From Planctomycetota bacterium (GTDB lineage: Bacteria > Planctomycetota > Phycisphaerae > UBA1845): a stretch of 59,525 nt of DNA. A program made the translations under genes and the position numbers. The notes beneath the pieces were generated by a model that saw only the letters and a program-made list of their open reading frames with translations, was not told the DNA's origin and made no database searches. The stretch spans positions 1-59,525 of the forward strand of contig JAJRYY010000091.1 in NCBI GenBank assembly GCA_024275565.1, given 5' to 3'. Shown here piece by piece: positions 9,047 to 17,788 of this stretch. Numbering within the stretch: the stretch's first letter is position 1; the number at the start of each line of letters is the position of its first letter.

Positions 9047-9063
9047 GGTCCGCTGTGCGGACC
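9047..9063. repeat. Palindrome 13 bases before asnB start
   Basis: GGTCCGC-TGT-GCGGACC is a perfect 7-bp stem with a 3-base loop. It lies just upstream of the asnB ATG at 9077, where a transcript hairpin could affect ribosome access. It resembles the palindrome at 57355-57371 in size and in its TAGG lead-in, so it may be a mobile REP-like unit. Confidence 0.7.
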
Positions 9064-9076
9064 ATCGGGCTTGAAT

Positions 9077-11116
9077 ATGTGCGGAATTGCTGGCATCATA
9101 AACCCGTCGGAAGCAACGATAGACCCGCAACGCCTCTCCCGCGCCTGCGACCTCCTCCAACATCGTGGCCCGGACGATTCAGGCAGCTGGATCGACCAAC
9201 GCAGTCATTTCAGCATCGCCCTGGCAGCCACACGCCTCTCCATCCTCGACACGTCCGACGCAGGCCATCAACCCATGCTCAGCACCGACGGCCAATCTGC
9301 CATCGTCTTCAATGGACTCATCTACAACTACCGCGAACTCCGCCGCGAACTCCAATCCGCCGGAGCAACCTTCGCAACGGACTGCGACACCGAGGTTGTG
9401 CTCCACGCATGTCGCATCTGGGGAAGGGACGCGCTCCACCGCTTCAATGGAATGTGGGCACTCTGCTACTACGACGCAACGCGACAATCGGGATTCCTCG
9501 CCAGAGACAGATTCGGCATCAAACCACTGCTCTGGTCGCAACATCACCGCCAGATATGCTTCGCCAGCGAGATGCCCGCCCTCACCGCCATCTCGAACGG
9601 TTGCGACGAAATCAACCCCGAATCACTCACCCACTACATCCGATTCGGATACTTCGCCCACCCCAACACGATCTACAAAAATGCACACCGACTCCCACCC
9701 GCGACCTCGCTATCCTTCGATGCAAACGGCGCACACCAACCCGAAAAATATTACAATATCCCGCTAAATACGACACCTTTCGACACCCCCGAAGAAGCAG
9801 CCATCGCCATCCGACAGTCCATCGGTGAAGCAGTCGCCAGGCGCCGCGTCGCAGACGTACCCCTCGGAGCATTCCTTTCCGGCGGACTCGACTCCTCCAT
9901 CATCGTCGCACACCTCGCCCAGCAATCCACTCAGCCAATCGACACATTCTCCATTGGCTGGGATGAAGATCACGCCTACGATGAAACGGATTACGCAAAG
10001 CTGGTATCCCAGGAGTTCGGTACGCACCACCACGCCCTCCGCGCACACTTTTCCGACATCCTCGACATCATCCCCAATATGCTCGACCACCTCGGCGAAC
10101 CCTTTTTCGACAGCTCGATCCTGCCAACTGCCATGGTCTCACGACTCGCTCGCAACAGTGTCACGATCTGTCACTCCGGCGACGGCAGCGACGAACTCTT
10201 CGGCGGATACTGGCGATACCTCGCCCACGGATTCCTCTCCCGATATCAGAAAACGCCAGCCCTTCTCCGAAAATCGCTCGAACGATTCGCACCGCTCTTT
10301 CTGAAAAACTCGAAGTCCAACCGACTCGGAAACGCCGTCCGTCAATGGCAGAAGCTCCTCCGGGGCGGGTCAAACCCACTCCAGCGACACCTCGCATGGT
10401 CGCAGATCCTCACCCCCCAATGGCGAAATCTGCTGCTCGATAAGCACGATGACCCCACCGACGAAAATCACGCCAACGACCCCCTCCAGATTCTCAGCAG
10501 CATCGCAGCCAACCAGCCCGTCCCCGACAACCTGAACGCCATCATGACCTTCGACCTCCAATACGCCCTCACCTGCGACATGCTCCACAAGGTAGACCTC
10601 GCCAGCATGTTCCATTCCCTCGAAGTCCGCGTCCCATTCCTCGACCCGGACGTCGTCCGCGTCGCAATGTCGATCCCCTCCGCGTGGAAACTCGACGGAA
10701 ACGACAACCCCTGCAAGGACCACGCCGGCAACGGCAAACACATCCTCCGCCACGCCTACGCAGGACTCATCCCCAACTCGATCCTCAATAGGAGCAAAAA
10801 AGGATTTGAAGCCCCCATCGGAGAATTCCTCCGCCATGACCTCCGAGAGATGTTCCGCGACACCGTCACACGATCCACCATCGAATCATTCGGTATCCTG
10901 AACTACGACGCCGTCGAAAGCATCTACACCGAGCATTGCACCCGAAAAGGAGAACACGCCGACCTCCTCTACGCCCTCCTAAGCCTATGCTGGTGGCAGC
11001 AAAATCGATCGTCTCAACAACAAGCTAATCCACCGATTCAAACCGATCACCGACCCGAACATGCCGACCATTCACAAACGCCGACCACGCCATCCGCTTC
11101 CCCGAAGACGGCTTGA
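9077..11116 (+). CDS. asnB: Asparagine synthase, glutamine-hydrolysing
   Basis: The protein is 679 aa. It transfers ammonia from glutamine to aspartate using ATP. The ATG at 9077 makes Cys the second residue (MCGIAGI), the Ntn-type glutaminase nucleophile, so the TTG at 9071 is rejected. RHRGPDDSG-like QHRGPDDSG follows, and the synthetase domain has the PP-loop LSGGLDSS near residue 265. Similar proteins also work in surface-polysaccharide or peptide clusters, so asparagine itself is not the only possible product. The C-terminal 31 residues are low-complexity (Gln, Thr, Ser, Pro rich) and overlap the antisense end of fmt by 92 bases, which suggests an extended stop. Confidence 0.92.
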   Translation: MCGIAGIINPSEATIDPQRLSRACDLLQHRGPDDSGSWIDQRSHFSIALAATRLSILDTSDAGHQPMLSTDGQSAIVFNGLIYNYRELRRELQSAGATFATDCDTEVVLHACRIWGRDALHRFNGMWALCYYDATRQSGFLARDRFGIKPLLWSQHHRQICFASEMPALTAISNGCDEINPESLTHYIRFGYFAHPNTIYKNAHRLPPATSLSFDANGAHQPEKYYNIPLNTTPFDTPEEAAIAIRQSIGEAVARRRVADVPLGAFLSGGLDSSIIVAHLAQQSTQPIDTFSIGWDEDHAYDETDYAKLVSQEFGTHHHALRAHFSDILDIIPNMLDHLGEPFFDSSILPTAMVSRLARNSVTICHSGDGSDELFGGYWRYLAHGFLSRYQKTPALLRKSLERFAPLFLKNSKSNRLGNAVRQWQKLLRGGSNPLQRHLAWSQILTPQWRNLLLDKHDDPTDENHANDPLQILSSIAANQPVPDNLNAIMTFDLQYALTCDMLHKVDLASMFHSLEVRVPFLDPDVVRVAMSIPSAWKLDGNDNPCKDHAGNGKHILRHAYAGLIPNSILNRSKKGFEAPIGEFLRHDLREMFRDTVTRSTIESFGILNYDAVESIYTEHCTRKGEHADLLYALLSLCWWQQNRSSQQQANPPIQTDHRPEHADHSQTPTTPSASPKTA

Positions 11117-12011
11117 TCTCAAGCACCTCAAACACCCCCGCAGACGTCCCAACCCTCAACCCAGCATCAAGCACGCCCGGTCCGCCACCACCATCCTGCC
11201 CCACCGAATCCCGCTCCTGCGAACAATCCGCACAATCCTCCACACACACCGCACGCACCAGCGTCACCTCCTCCGACCGCCCCCCATCGCCCGACAAAAA
11301 CCGACACTTCGCCCCAGGCCAGGACCACAATCCATTGATCCGCGACACCACCTCCCGAGCGGACATATCAAACCGCAGCTTCCCATCATCCTTCTTCAAT
11401 TTCGGCGCAGGCGTCGCCAACGAATCATCCTGCTCCACCCCATCCGGATACGGCATCGACCGAAACTGCTCCAGCACCTCCAGCGACAGCGGCGCACCCA
11501 GAACCGCCAGCCGATCATGCAAATCCGCCGCCGTCTCCGAAGGTCCGATAACCGTCTCCACCATCCCCAGAATCGCCCCGGCATCCATCCGATCCACCAG
11601 CTTGAACACCGTCGCCCCCGTCCGATCAACCCCATCAAGCACTGCCCGCTGAAACGGAGCAGCCCCGCGATACTTCGGCAATAGCGAAGCATGAAGATTC
11701 ACGCACCCACCCGGTAGCACATTTCTAAATTCAGGCTTGATTTTTTGTCCGAACGCGATCACCACCCCCACGGTCGCATCGCACGCCCGGGCGTACTCCA
11801 CCCACTTCGCCGAGTTGATATCCTCAGCCTCAACGACCGATAACCCCAGCTTCAACGCCTCAGCCTTCACCGGCGTAGGCCGCAACTGACGACCCCGACC
11901 CGCCGACCGGTCCGGCTGCGTAAAAACGCACGCGATCTCAATATCAGACTCCGCAATCGCAGTAAGCGTAGGAATCGCAAAGTCACCAGAAGCAATGAAT
12001 AGTATCCGCAT
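11025..12011 (-). CDS. fmt: Methionyl-tRNA formyltransferase
   Basis: The protein is 328 aa. Fmt formylates Met-tRNA(fMet) using 10-formyl-tetrahydrofolate. The N-terminus MRILFIASGDFAIPTL and the catalytic block VNLHASLLPKYRGAAP (with the conserved Asn, His and SLLP loop) are diagnostic. A C-terminal domain with FDMSAREVVSRINGLWSWPG is also typical. It lies downstream of def on the same strand, the usual bacterial pairing, but separated by 109 bases that hold repeats. The 3' end overlaps asnB. Confidence 0.95.
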   Translation of the reverse strand: MRILFIASGDFAIPTLTAIAESDIEIACVFTQPDRSAGRGRQLRPTPVKAEALKLGLSVVEAEDINSAKWVEYARACDATVGVVIAFGQKIKPEFRNVLPGGCVNLHASLLPKYRGAAPFQRAVLDGVDRTGATVFKLVDRMDAGAILGMVETVIGPSETAADLHDRLAVLGAPLSLEVLEQFRSMPYPDGVEQDDSLATPAPKLKKDDGKLRFDMSAREVVSRINGLWSWPGAKCRFLSGDGGRSEEVTLVRAVCVEDCADCSQERDSVGQDGGGGPGVLDAGLRVGTSAGVFEVLEIKPSSGKRMAWSAFVNGRHVRVGDRFESVD

Positions 12012-12033
12012 GAATCAACCTGTCTGGCCCTTA

Positions 12034-12114
12034 TCCGAGCCGTGACCGTAAGGGAGCGGACACAACCATGCCCGTCATTGCACGCGAGTCCATACCCGTC
12101 ATTGCACGCGAGTC
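12034..12114. repeat. REP-like half-element and 24-bp tandem pair
   Basis: The def-fmt spacer holds one copy of the 16-mer GACCGTAAGGGAGCGG (12044-12059) preceded by TCCGAGCCGT, as in the hairpin at 8976-9019. It is followed by two tandem 24-bp units (12067-12090 and 12091-12114), each containing CCCGTCATTGCACGCGAGTC. Confidence 0.8.
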
Positions 12115-12120
12115 GGACCC

Positions 12121-12660
12121 CTAACGCCGACGCGGAGGATTGGCGTACTCGGCTTCGAGCTGGCGGAGGATCGTTTTATTCTCGATCTTCGATGCCTCCG
12201 ACATGTAATGGATGACGAGTCGGCCATCGAGATGATCGTTCTCATGCTGCCAGATGCGCGCGAGCAGATGTTCCCCCCGCGACGTTATCGGACCACCCGT
12301 CACATCCTGCGCCTGAATCGTGGCTGACACTGCCCGACGCTTGGGAACGTTCACGCCGGGAATCGAAAGGCACCCCTCGTCAGCCTCCTCGACGCCCTCA
12401 AGGTCGCTCAGCTTCGGATTCACCCAGATTCGATCGCCCTCCGGCTCGCCGGTATCGTTGCTGACGAACAAGCGCAATTTCACCCCCACCTGAGGGGCAG
12501 CCAGCCCCACGCCTCGATACAGGTGCATCAGCTCGATCATCCGATTGGCCAGGGCAGCCAGCGTCTCGTCGAACGCCTCGACCGGCGCGCAACGCTGCAA
12601 GAGTATGGGGTCCGGATAAAGGACGATCCGGAGCTTTTCAATTGGGCAGGGCAGATCCAA
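12121..12660 (-). CDS. def: Peptide deformylase
   Basis: The protein is 179 aa. It removes the N-formyl group from new proteins using a bound metal (usually Fe or Ni). All three family motifs are present: GVGLAAPQVG (near residue 50), EGCLSIPG with the metal-ligand Cys, and QHENDHLDG with the HExxH zinc-type site. A TTG start at 12660 is chosen: AGGAG lies 10 bases upstream and no ATG occurs before the first motif. It is encoded upstream of fmt, its usual functional partner. Confidence 0.93.
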   Translation of the reverse strand: MDLPCPIEKLRIVLYPDPILLQRCAPVEAFDETLAALANRMIELMHLYRGVGLAAPQVGVKLRLFVSNDTGEPEGDRIWVNPKLSDLEGVEEADEGCLSIPGVNVPKRRAVSATIQAQDVTGGPITSRGEHLLARIWQHENDHLDGRLVIHYMSEASKIENKTILRQLEAEYANPPRRR

Positions 12661-12757
12661 TGCAGCTCGACTCCTGTGTACAGAAAACGACAGAATCCCC
12701 CAAGTCCATACATTGGTTTTGACTGGGGTGAGTCGGGTATGGTATTGGCTGACCGAC

Positions 12758-12800
12758 GATTGTAAAGATTTGTACTGACAGGACTAAGGTGTGATCCTGC
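12758..12800 (-). promoter_or_regulatory. Duplicated 43-bp motif, copy A; possible def promoter
   Basis: This stretch is 34/43 identical to 15037-15079. Both copies share GATTGTAAAGATTTGT exactly. Read on the minus strand it gives TTAGTC (12787-12782), a 17-base spacer and TACAAT (12764-12759), a plausible sigma-70 promoter about 100 bases before def. The alternative is a structured element: AGGA and TCCT on the plus strand can pair around a TAAGG-containing loop. Confidence 0.4.
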
Positions 12801-12826
12801 CAATACAGTCATGCTGTATTACGACC

Positions 12827-14602
12827 TCACCAGCGGGTGATGGCCCATTGGAAACGCTGGAAGTCGGAGAGGTCCACGTCGCCGTCTAGGTTGAAATCCA
12901 TCCTCTCACACTCAGGAGCATACAAGGGCTTGTCGCCACCTTTGGTCCCTGCATCGCCATCGGTGGGTCCCGTCACGCAGGCTGTGAAGGCTTCGTAATC
13001 AGAGAGCGTCAGCGCACCATCATCGTCCGCATCGCCGAGCACATAAGGCCGACGACCGAACACGACATACACAATGCCCCTCTGCTCTGGCCCGGTCGTT
13101 CCAAAAGGCCACTTCGGATCGCCGAATACCATATCGTTCACCCCGTCATCATTGACGTCACCTCCACCGCCGGCAGGTCCACCGTTACACTGGAAATAGA
13201 AACCCCCTTCGTCGCCTGTAGAATCCTGAGCATTGATCAGAGACGGGGTTTCCGAACCATCCAACCCGAAGAACACGACATCACCCCCAAATCCAACAAC
13301 CAGATCGTCGCGCCCGTCGAAGTTCACGTCGCCAAGCGCTGCTACCGATTTTGGACTCGCAAGTTCCGACCAAAGGAGAAGCTGTACGCCATTGAGTCCA
13401 TCGATATCGCTGACAGACATGTCGTTGAATGATCGTTGACCCTCCTGACCGTAGATCACATAGACAGACCCCTGCCTCTGCCCCACTACGAAATCATCGA
13501 TGCCGTCGTGATTGAAATCACCCACGCCGGAACCGGACCAACCGAGAAACTGTTCTTCCTCAACACCCTCTATTGCGAATCCGCCGCTCCCGTCCAGATC
13601 AGCCAGCGACACGGACCCGGACGCGCCCACATCCTCGCCGCCAAAACACGCAAAACCATGTCCCGCGTCGGTAACACCTCCGGGATCGCCACGGCGGCCT
13701 CCAACCGCCACGTCGATCACACCGTCGTTGTTATAATCGCCGGAACCGACCCAAAATCCGATAGTATCTTGCGGATCAACGCCGCCGATCCCATACCCGT
13801 CCGTCCCATCCAGCAACGCGAGATCAATGATTGGCGTTGATGAAAAATCACGCCGCCCAAACACAACATAGACACTCCCCGAGTCGAAGATCCCCCCGGC
13901 GTTCACAAAGGGTGCTCCTGCGGCGATATCGTCTATCCCGTCTCCGTTCACATCGCCCATGATCTCCACACTCCAGCCGAGATTTCCAAGCTCATGCGCG
14001 CCGTAAATCGTCACACCATTCACACCGTTCAGGTCCGCCAGTTCCACTGTTCCGCCAGCTCCGACCGTCGGTCCGCCGAACACGACATACACAGCCCCCG
14101 CCCAAAGACGCCCGGGCGGTGTAACACCGTCCGCCCCAATGATGATATCGTCGTATCCGTCGCCGTTGAAATCGCCGCCCGGTCCCACAACGTAAGACCG
14201 ACCCGTGAAACCAATACCGTTGATCCGAAACCCACGCGATGGGTCAATGTCACTGGTGGTGATTTGGTCGCAGTGTCCAATGTCCCATCGTCCAAACACA
14301 ATGTATGTGTAACCCGAACTGCCATTACTCCAGTCGTCAGCAACCGGTCCCCTCGCGCCAAGCGCGAGATCGTCTACACCATCACCATTAACATCGCCGA
14401 CGATTGTCACCTTCACGCCCAGTCGTTGTCCATAATAAAATATATCTCCTGCGTGTTCGAAAACACCTTCGATCGTAAATCCGTTCCGACCATCCAGATC
14501 ATCCGGCTGCATCGACTCCGGGAACGGCTGAGCAAGCGACACGCTCGTCCATATCGCAACAGCCACTACAACAAGTCGAAAGGATCTCATTGCGATTTTC
14601 AT
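12827..14602 (-). CDS. Secreted FG-GAP repeat protein with dockerin-like end
   Basis: The protein is 591 aa from the ATG at 14602, which has GGGAGG 9 bases upstream; the open frame to 14680 lacks a signal. The signal peptide is MKIAMRSFRLVVVAVAIWTS, cleaved near SLAQ. Several FG-GAP/integrin-alpha-type blades follow, each with a DxNxDGxxD calcium loop (for example GDVNGDGVDDLALGA and GDFNGDGYDDIIIGA), as in a beta-propeller. The C-terminus carries two DxDxDG-type loops (DADDDGALTLSDYEAF and DFNLDGDVDLSDFQRF), the dockerin-like tail common in planctomycete secreted proteins. It is an extracellular or surface protein; the ligand is unknown. Confidence 0.85.
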   Translation of the reverse strand: MKIAMRSFRLVVVAVAIWTSVSLAQPFPESMQPDDLDGRNGFTIEGVFEHAGDIFYYGQRLGVKVTIVGDVNGDGVDDLALGARGPVADDWSNGSSGYTYIVFGRWDIGHCDQITTSDIDPSRGFRINGIGFTGRSYVVGPGGDFNGDGYDDIIIGADGVTPPGRLWAGAVYVVFGGPTVGAGGTVELADLNGVNGVTIYGAHELGNLGWSVEIMGDVNGDGIDDIAAGAPFVNAGGIFDSGSVYVVFGRRDFSSTPIIDLALLDGTDGYGIGGVDPQDTIGFWVGSGDYNNDGVIDVAVGGRRGDPGGVTDAGHGFACFGGEDVGASGSVSLADLDGSGGFAIEGVEEEQFLGWSGSGVGDFNHDGIDDFVVGQRQGSVYVIYGQEGQRSFNDMSVSDIDGLNGVQLLLWSELASPKSVAALGDVNFDGRDDLVVGFGGDVVFFGLDGSETPSLINAQDSTGDEGGFYFQCNGGPAGGGGDVNDDGVNDMVFGDPKWPFGTTGPEQRGIVYVVFGRRPYVLGDADDDGALTLSDYEAFTACVTGPTDGDAGTKGGDKPLYAPECERMDFNLDGDVDLSDFQRFQWAITRW

Positions 14603-14890
14603 TGTCCTGAACCTCCCTGGCCATTGCCCTGATACTCTCTGGTCAACGGGGCCAATACCCTCCGCGATCGCACTCATCACACCAGCGACCGTTTCTCCCG
14701 TCTATCTACAGTTTACACCACGGGCCTTGTAATTTCCAATGAAATCTGGATTTTATTCGGCTTTTGTATGGCCACGGTCGGGATGACGGTTTTTCGTGAA
14801 TGGCCGGTGATTTTGTCTGTTTTTGTGTGGATAATGCTGGCGTACTGCGTCAGTCGGAGCAGCGATCATCGGCTTCCCCACCTCTGAGGA

Positions 14891-14981
14891 GGTGGGCCAC
14901 CCATCTGGGAAGCGGTGGGTCAGCCGTCTGGGGAGCGATGGGTCAGTCATCTGGGGAGCGGTGGGACAGTCATCTGATTGC
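14891..14981. repeat. 23-bp minisatellite, four copies
   Basis: Units of the form GGTGGGTCAGCCGTCTGGG plus GAGC begin at 14891, 14914, 14937 and 14960, differing at a few positions. They lie in the leader of the FG-GAP gene if it is transcribed from motif copy B. Confidence 0.8.
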
Positions 14982-15036
14982 TGTTGGGCGGGAGCCTTGA
15001 CTCGGGGCGGGTCAAATATAGGATGGACTGTCTGGT

Positions 15037-15079
15037 GATTGTAAAGATTTGTGCCGAAAGGATTAAGGCGGAATCCCGT
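15037..15079 (-). promoter_or_regulatory. Duplicated 43-bp motif, copy B
   Basis: This copy matches 12758-12800 at 34 of 43 positions, and most of the differences are transitions. On the minus strand it reads TTAATC, 17 bases, TACAAT, which could drive the FG-GAP gene through a leader of about 430 bases. On the plus strand it lies 92 bases before the TPR gene at 15171, and GGAT/ATCC can pair around TAAGGCGGA. Confidence 0.4.
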
Positions 15080-15170
15080 CGATGTGATTTATTGATCTGG
15101 TTCGTCGAGGCGATATGCCGTCGAGCATCATCCGCAACCGTAATCCGAAAGCTACCGAAAGAAGCCGTCT

Positions 15171-16631
15171 ATGGCGTTTGGCAGAAAAAAAGATGAGGCT
15201 GAAGACCCCGTTGACGCAGCAGCAGCCTGGGTTACCAGCGATGAATATAAGAAGAAAGCCCTCAAGTGGTTCACCCGGGCTGCGGAGCTGACGGCTGCGA
15301 AGAACTGGGATTTTGCTGTCGCGTGTTATGCGGACGGGCTTGAGTTGTGGCCTGACGCTGTTGAGGAGGGTCATCAGCCGCTTCGTCTTGCTGGTTGCGA
15401 GCGTAATGTTCGTGGTGGTAAGAAGGCTGGTTTTTCTGACACGATGAAGTATTCGACGTCTGGGAAGGATGCGAAGAAAGCCCTTGCCAACGCAGCCCGA
15501 TTGCTGGCGCTCGACCCGTACAATATCACCTATATGGAGGCGATTCTCAAAAACGCCAATAAGATTCACGCTGAAGTGGTGCTGTTGTGGATTGGTCCAA
15601 TCTATCTGAACGCCAGCGAGAACGAGAAGAAGATCAACCCGAAGCGTTTTGCCCTGTTGCGTTCGATTTATGAGGAGGCTGGCGACCGCGCGCAGATTTG
15701 CGAGAATCCGCTTGCTGTGCGGTTTTTTGAGCTTGCGGCTGAGGCGCTTCAGATGCAGTCGCACGTTGACCCTAAGAATCGCGCTCTCGACAATGAGTTG
15801 CGTGATTTGAGTACGAAGATCACGATTTTGAAGGGTAAGTATGAATCTGCGGAGACTTTTCAGGAGAGTATCAGCAACGCGGACGATCAGAAGCTTCTTC
15901 AGGATCGGGAGCGTCTTGTTCAGGACGACGATGAGCTTGCGAAGCTGATCGTTGATGCTGAGAAGGCGGTTGAGGAGACGCCTGGGAACGTCAACAAGGT
16001 GAATACGCTGGTCGAGCTTCTGTGTCGCCGCGAGACGGATGAGGGTGAAAAGCGTGCGATCGATCTGCTGGTCGCCCATTATAAGAAATATGGGGATTTA
16101 ATTTATAAGCAGTATGCTCAGGATATATCGATCAAGCAGTCGCGTCGGAAGGCTCGGCGTGCCCGGGATGCTGGTGATTCTGATCGTGCCCGCGAACTCA
16201 GCTCTAAGCTGCTGAAATTCGAGATCAAGGTGTACCAGGAGCGTGTTAAGCAGTATCCGACGGAGAATCGGTGGAAATATGAGCTTGCTCGTCGGCTTTT
16301 TCAGGCTGGCCTGTTTGACGATGCGATACCGCAGTTTCAGGGTGCGAGGGCTGATCCGAAGCTCCGGATGCAGGCGGATCTGCACCTTGGGCGGTGTTTT
16401 TTCGAGAAGAAATACTACCCTCAGGCCATTGGGACGCTGAAAAAGGCGGTTGAGGCCTACGAAATCCCTGAAGATACGGTCGGGAAGAACTTACAGTACT
16501 GGTTGGCGCGTTCTCTGGAGGATTCGGGTGAGGGTGATGAGGCTCGGGACGTATATGGTAAGATTCTTGAGCTGGATTACAATTTCCGCGATGTACGGGA
16601 TCGTCTTGAGCGGTTACAATCCTCCGGTTAG
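15171..16631 (+). CDS. Cytoplasmic TPR protein
   Basis: The protein is 486 aa with no signal peptide. The N-terminus MAFGRKKDEAEDP is charged. TPR-like helical pairs occur at about residues 35-80 and again at 365-485 (for example LARRLFQAGLFDDAIPQFQ and LKKAVEAYEIPEDTVGKNL). A charged, probably coiled-coil middle (residues 200-340) separates them. It is presumably a scaffold. rpsT and a TlyA-like methyltransferase follow on the same strand. The partner is unknown. Confidence 0.75.
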   Translation: MAFGRKKDEAEDPVDAAAAWVTSDEYKKKALKWFTRAAELTAAKNWDFAVACYADGLELWPDAVEEGHQPLRLAGCERNVRGGKKAGFSDTMKYSTSGKDAKKALANAARLLALDPYNITYMEAILKNANKIHAEVVLLWIGPIYLNASENEKKINPKRFALLRSIYEEAGDRAQICENPLAVRFFELAAEALQMQSHVDPKNRALDNELRDLSTKITILKGKYESAETFQESISNADDQKLLQDRERLVQDDDELAKLIVDAEKAVEETPGNVNKVNTLVELLCRRETDEGEKRAIDLLVAHYKKYGDLIYKQYAQDISIKQSRRKARRARDAGDSDRARELSSKLLKFEIKVYQERVKQYPTENRWKYELARRLFQAGLFDDAIPQFQGARADPKLRMQADLHLGRCFFEKKYYPQAIGTLKKAVEAYEIPEDTVGKNLQYWLARSLEDSGEGDEARDVYGKILELDYNFRDVRDRLERLQSSG

Positions 16632-16757
16632 TATGTCCGCCCCCGGTTAGAGTTCTCGCCCGGGTTGTATGGCGTTGTAGCATCATATTAGGGTTGTAGT
16701 GATAAGTTGGTTTATTAGCATCACGGCGGGCGAGGCTCGTCGTCTGGAGAATGCAGC

Positions 16758-17030
16758 GTGGCGAACAGCAAGTCGGCCAAGAAGCGGATGAAGCAGGACG
16801 AGGCCAAGAGTATGCGGCATCGTGCCCGTCGTAGTGTCCTTAAAACTCAGGTGCGTCGGTTCCTCGACGCCGTCCACGATAAGGATGTTAGCGTTGCGAC
16901 CGAGCTGTATCGGTCAGTGACCAAGATTCTCGACCAGTCTGCAGCCAAAGGGACGTACCACAAGAACACTGTTTCGCGTCGAAAGTCGCGTCTGGCTGCC
17001 CATTTGAATGGTATCAGTTCTGGCGGATAG
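16758..17030 (+). CDS. rpsT: 30S ribosomal protein S20
   Basis: The protein is 90 aa, the normal length. It starts MANSKSAKKRMKQDEAKSMR, typical of S20, and is strongly basic with the conserved KGTYHKNTVSRRKSRLA block that binds 16S rRNA. The start is GTG at 16758 with GGAGA 7 bases upstream. A GTG start may lower its yield relative to ATG; S20 is often translationally autoregulated. Confidence 0.95.
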   Translation: MANSKSAKKRMKQDEAKSMRHRARRSVLKTQVRRFLDAVHDKDVSVATELYRSVTKILDQSAAKGTYHKNTVSRRKSRLAAHLNGISSGG

Positions 17031-17131
17031 ATCGTACTCCGGATGCGAGGTTCTCGTGTAGAGGTGGTTCTTATCGTATGTCGGCTAACGAGGTAGATGG
17101 TTCGGCGCGGCATTTCCAGTGACAATCTCAA

Positions 17132-17743
17132 ATGACAAGTGATGCTTCATCGGGATTTGTTTCCCGGGGCGGGGTTAAGCTTGCGCATGCTCTTGATGCG
17201 TTTGGCGTTGATCCGAGTGGTTTTGTGTGCGCGGACCTTGGCAGCAATGTTGGTGGATTCGTAGACTGCCTGCTTCAACGCGGTGCGGACCGTGTGTATT
17301 CGGTCGATACGTCTTATGGGACGCTGGACTGGGGTCTGCGGAAAGATGACCGTGTTGTGGTGATGGAGCGGACCAATGCCATGCATGTGGTCTTGCCAGA
17401 ACCCGTGAATCTTATCACAGTGGACGTTGGGTGGACTGCTCAACACCTCGTGATTCCATCTGCCAGCGAGTTGCTCTCGGCGGACGGATGCATCATTTCA
17501 CTCATTAAACCTCACTATGAAGCTCGGAATGAGAAGGACGCCCGTCACGACAAGCGTGGTGGATCGTCCGGGTTGCGACGTGGTGTTCTGGCGGCGGATC
17601 GAGTTCCGGTTCTGGTTGAGGCTGTTCTGTCGCGGCTAATGGATCTCGGCGTGCGGTGCGATGCGATGACAGAAAGCCCGATCGCCGGGGGTGGCGGGAA
17701 TAAGGAACTGCTGGCGTTGCTGCGTCCTGTCGATTTGCAGTGA
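17132..17743 (+). CDS. TlyA/FtsJ-like rRNA methyltransferase without S4 domain
   Basis: The protein is 203 aa. FVSRGGVKLAHALDAFG is the linker and start of the catalytic domain in TlyA 2'-O-methyltransferases; the SAM motif reads ADLGSNVGGFVDCLLQRGA where TlyA usually has DVGASTGGFTDCLL. ERTN and ITVDVGW and IKPHYEA (with the catalytic Lys) follow. The N-terminal S4 RNA-binding domain of TlyA is absent; the gene begins at the linker. It is probably an RNA ribose methyltransferase with altered target binding. It follows rpsT, which hints at ribosome-related work. Confidence 0.8.
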   Translation: MTSDASSGFVSRGGVKLAHALDAFGVDPSGFVCADLGSNVGGFVDCLLQRGADRVYSVDTSYGTLDWGLRKDDRVVVMERTNAMHVVLPEPVNLITVDVGWTAQHLVIPSASELLSADGCIISLIKPHYEARNEKDARHDKRGGSSGLRRGVLAADRVPVLVEAVLSRLMDLGVRCDAMTESPIAGGGGNKELLALLRPVDLQ

Positions 17744-17788
17744 GGGCGTATTCCTCTCGCCCGCTAGGGACCGTCACCACACGGCGGG

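Larger units (their letters stand above)
14603..15170. other. 568-base spacer with repeats and motif copy B
   Basis: This gap separates the divergent FG-GAP and TPR genes. It contains a four-copy 23-bp minisatellite (14891-14981) and the second copy of the 43-bp motif (15037-15079). No convincing short gene is visible; short frames here have poor starts. Confidence 0.6.

Noticed and set aside
15063..16079. 338-codon minus-strand frame within the TPR gene
   Set aside because: Shadow frame of the TPR gene; no recognisable domain and leucine/arginine-rich as expected of antisense reading.
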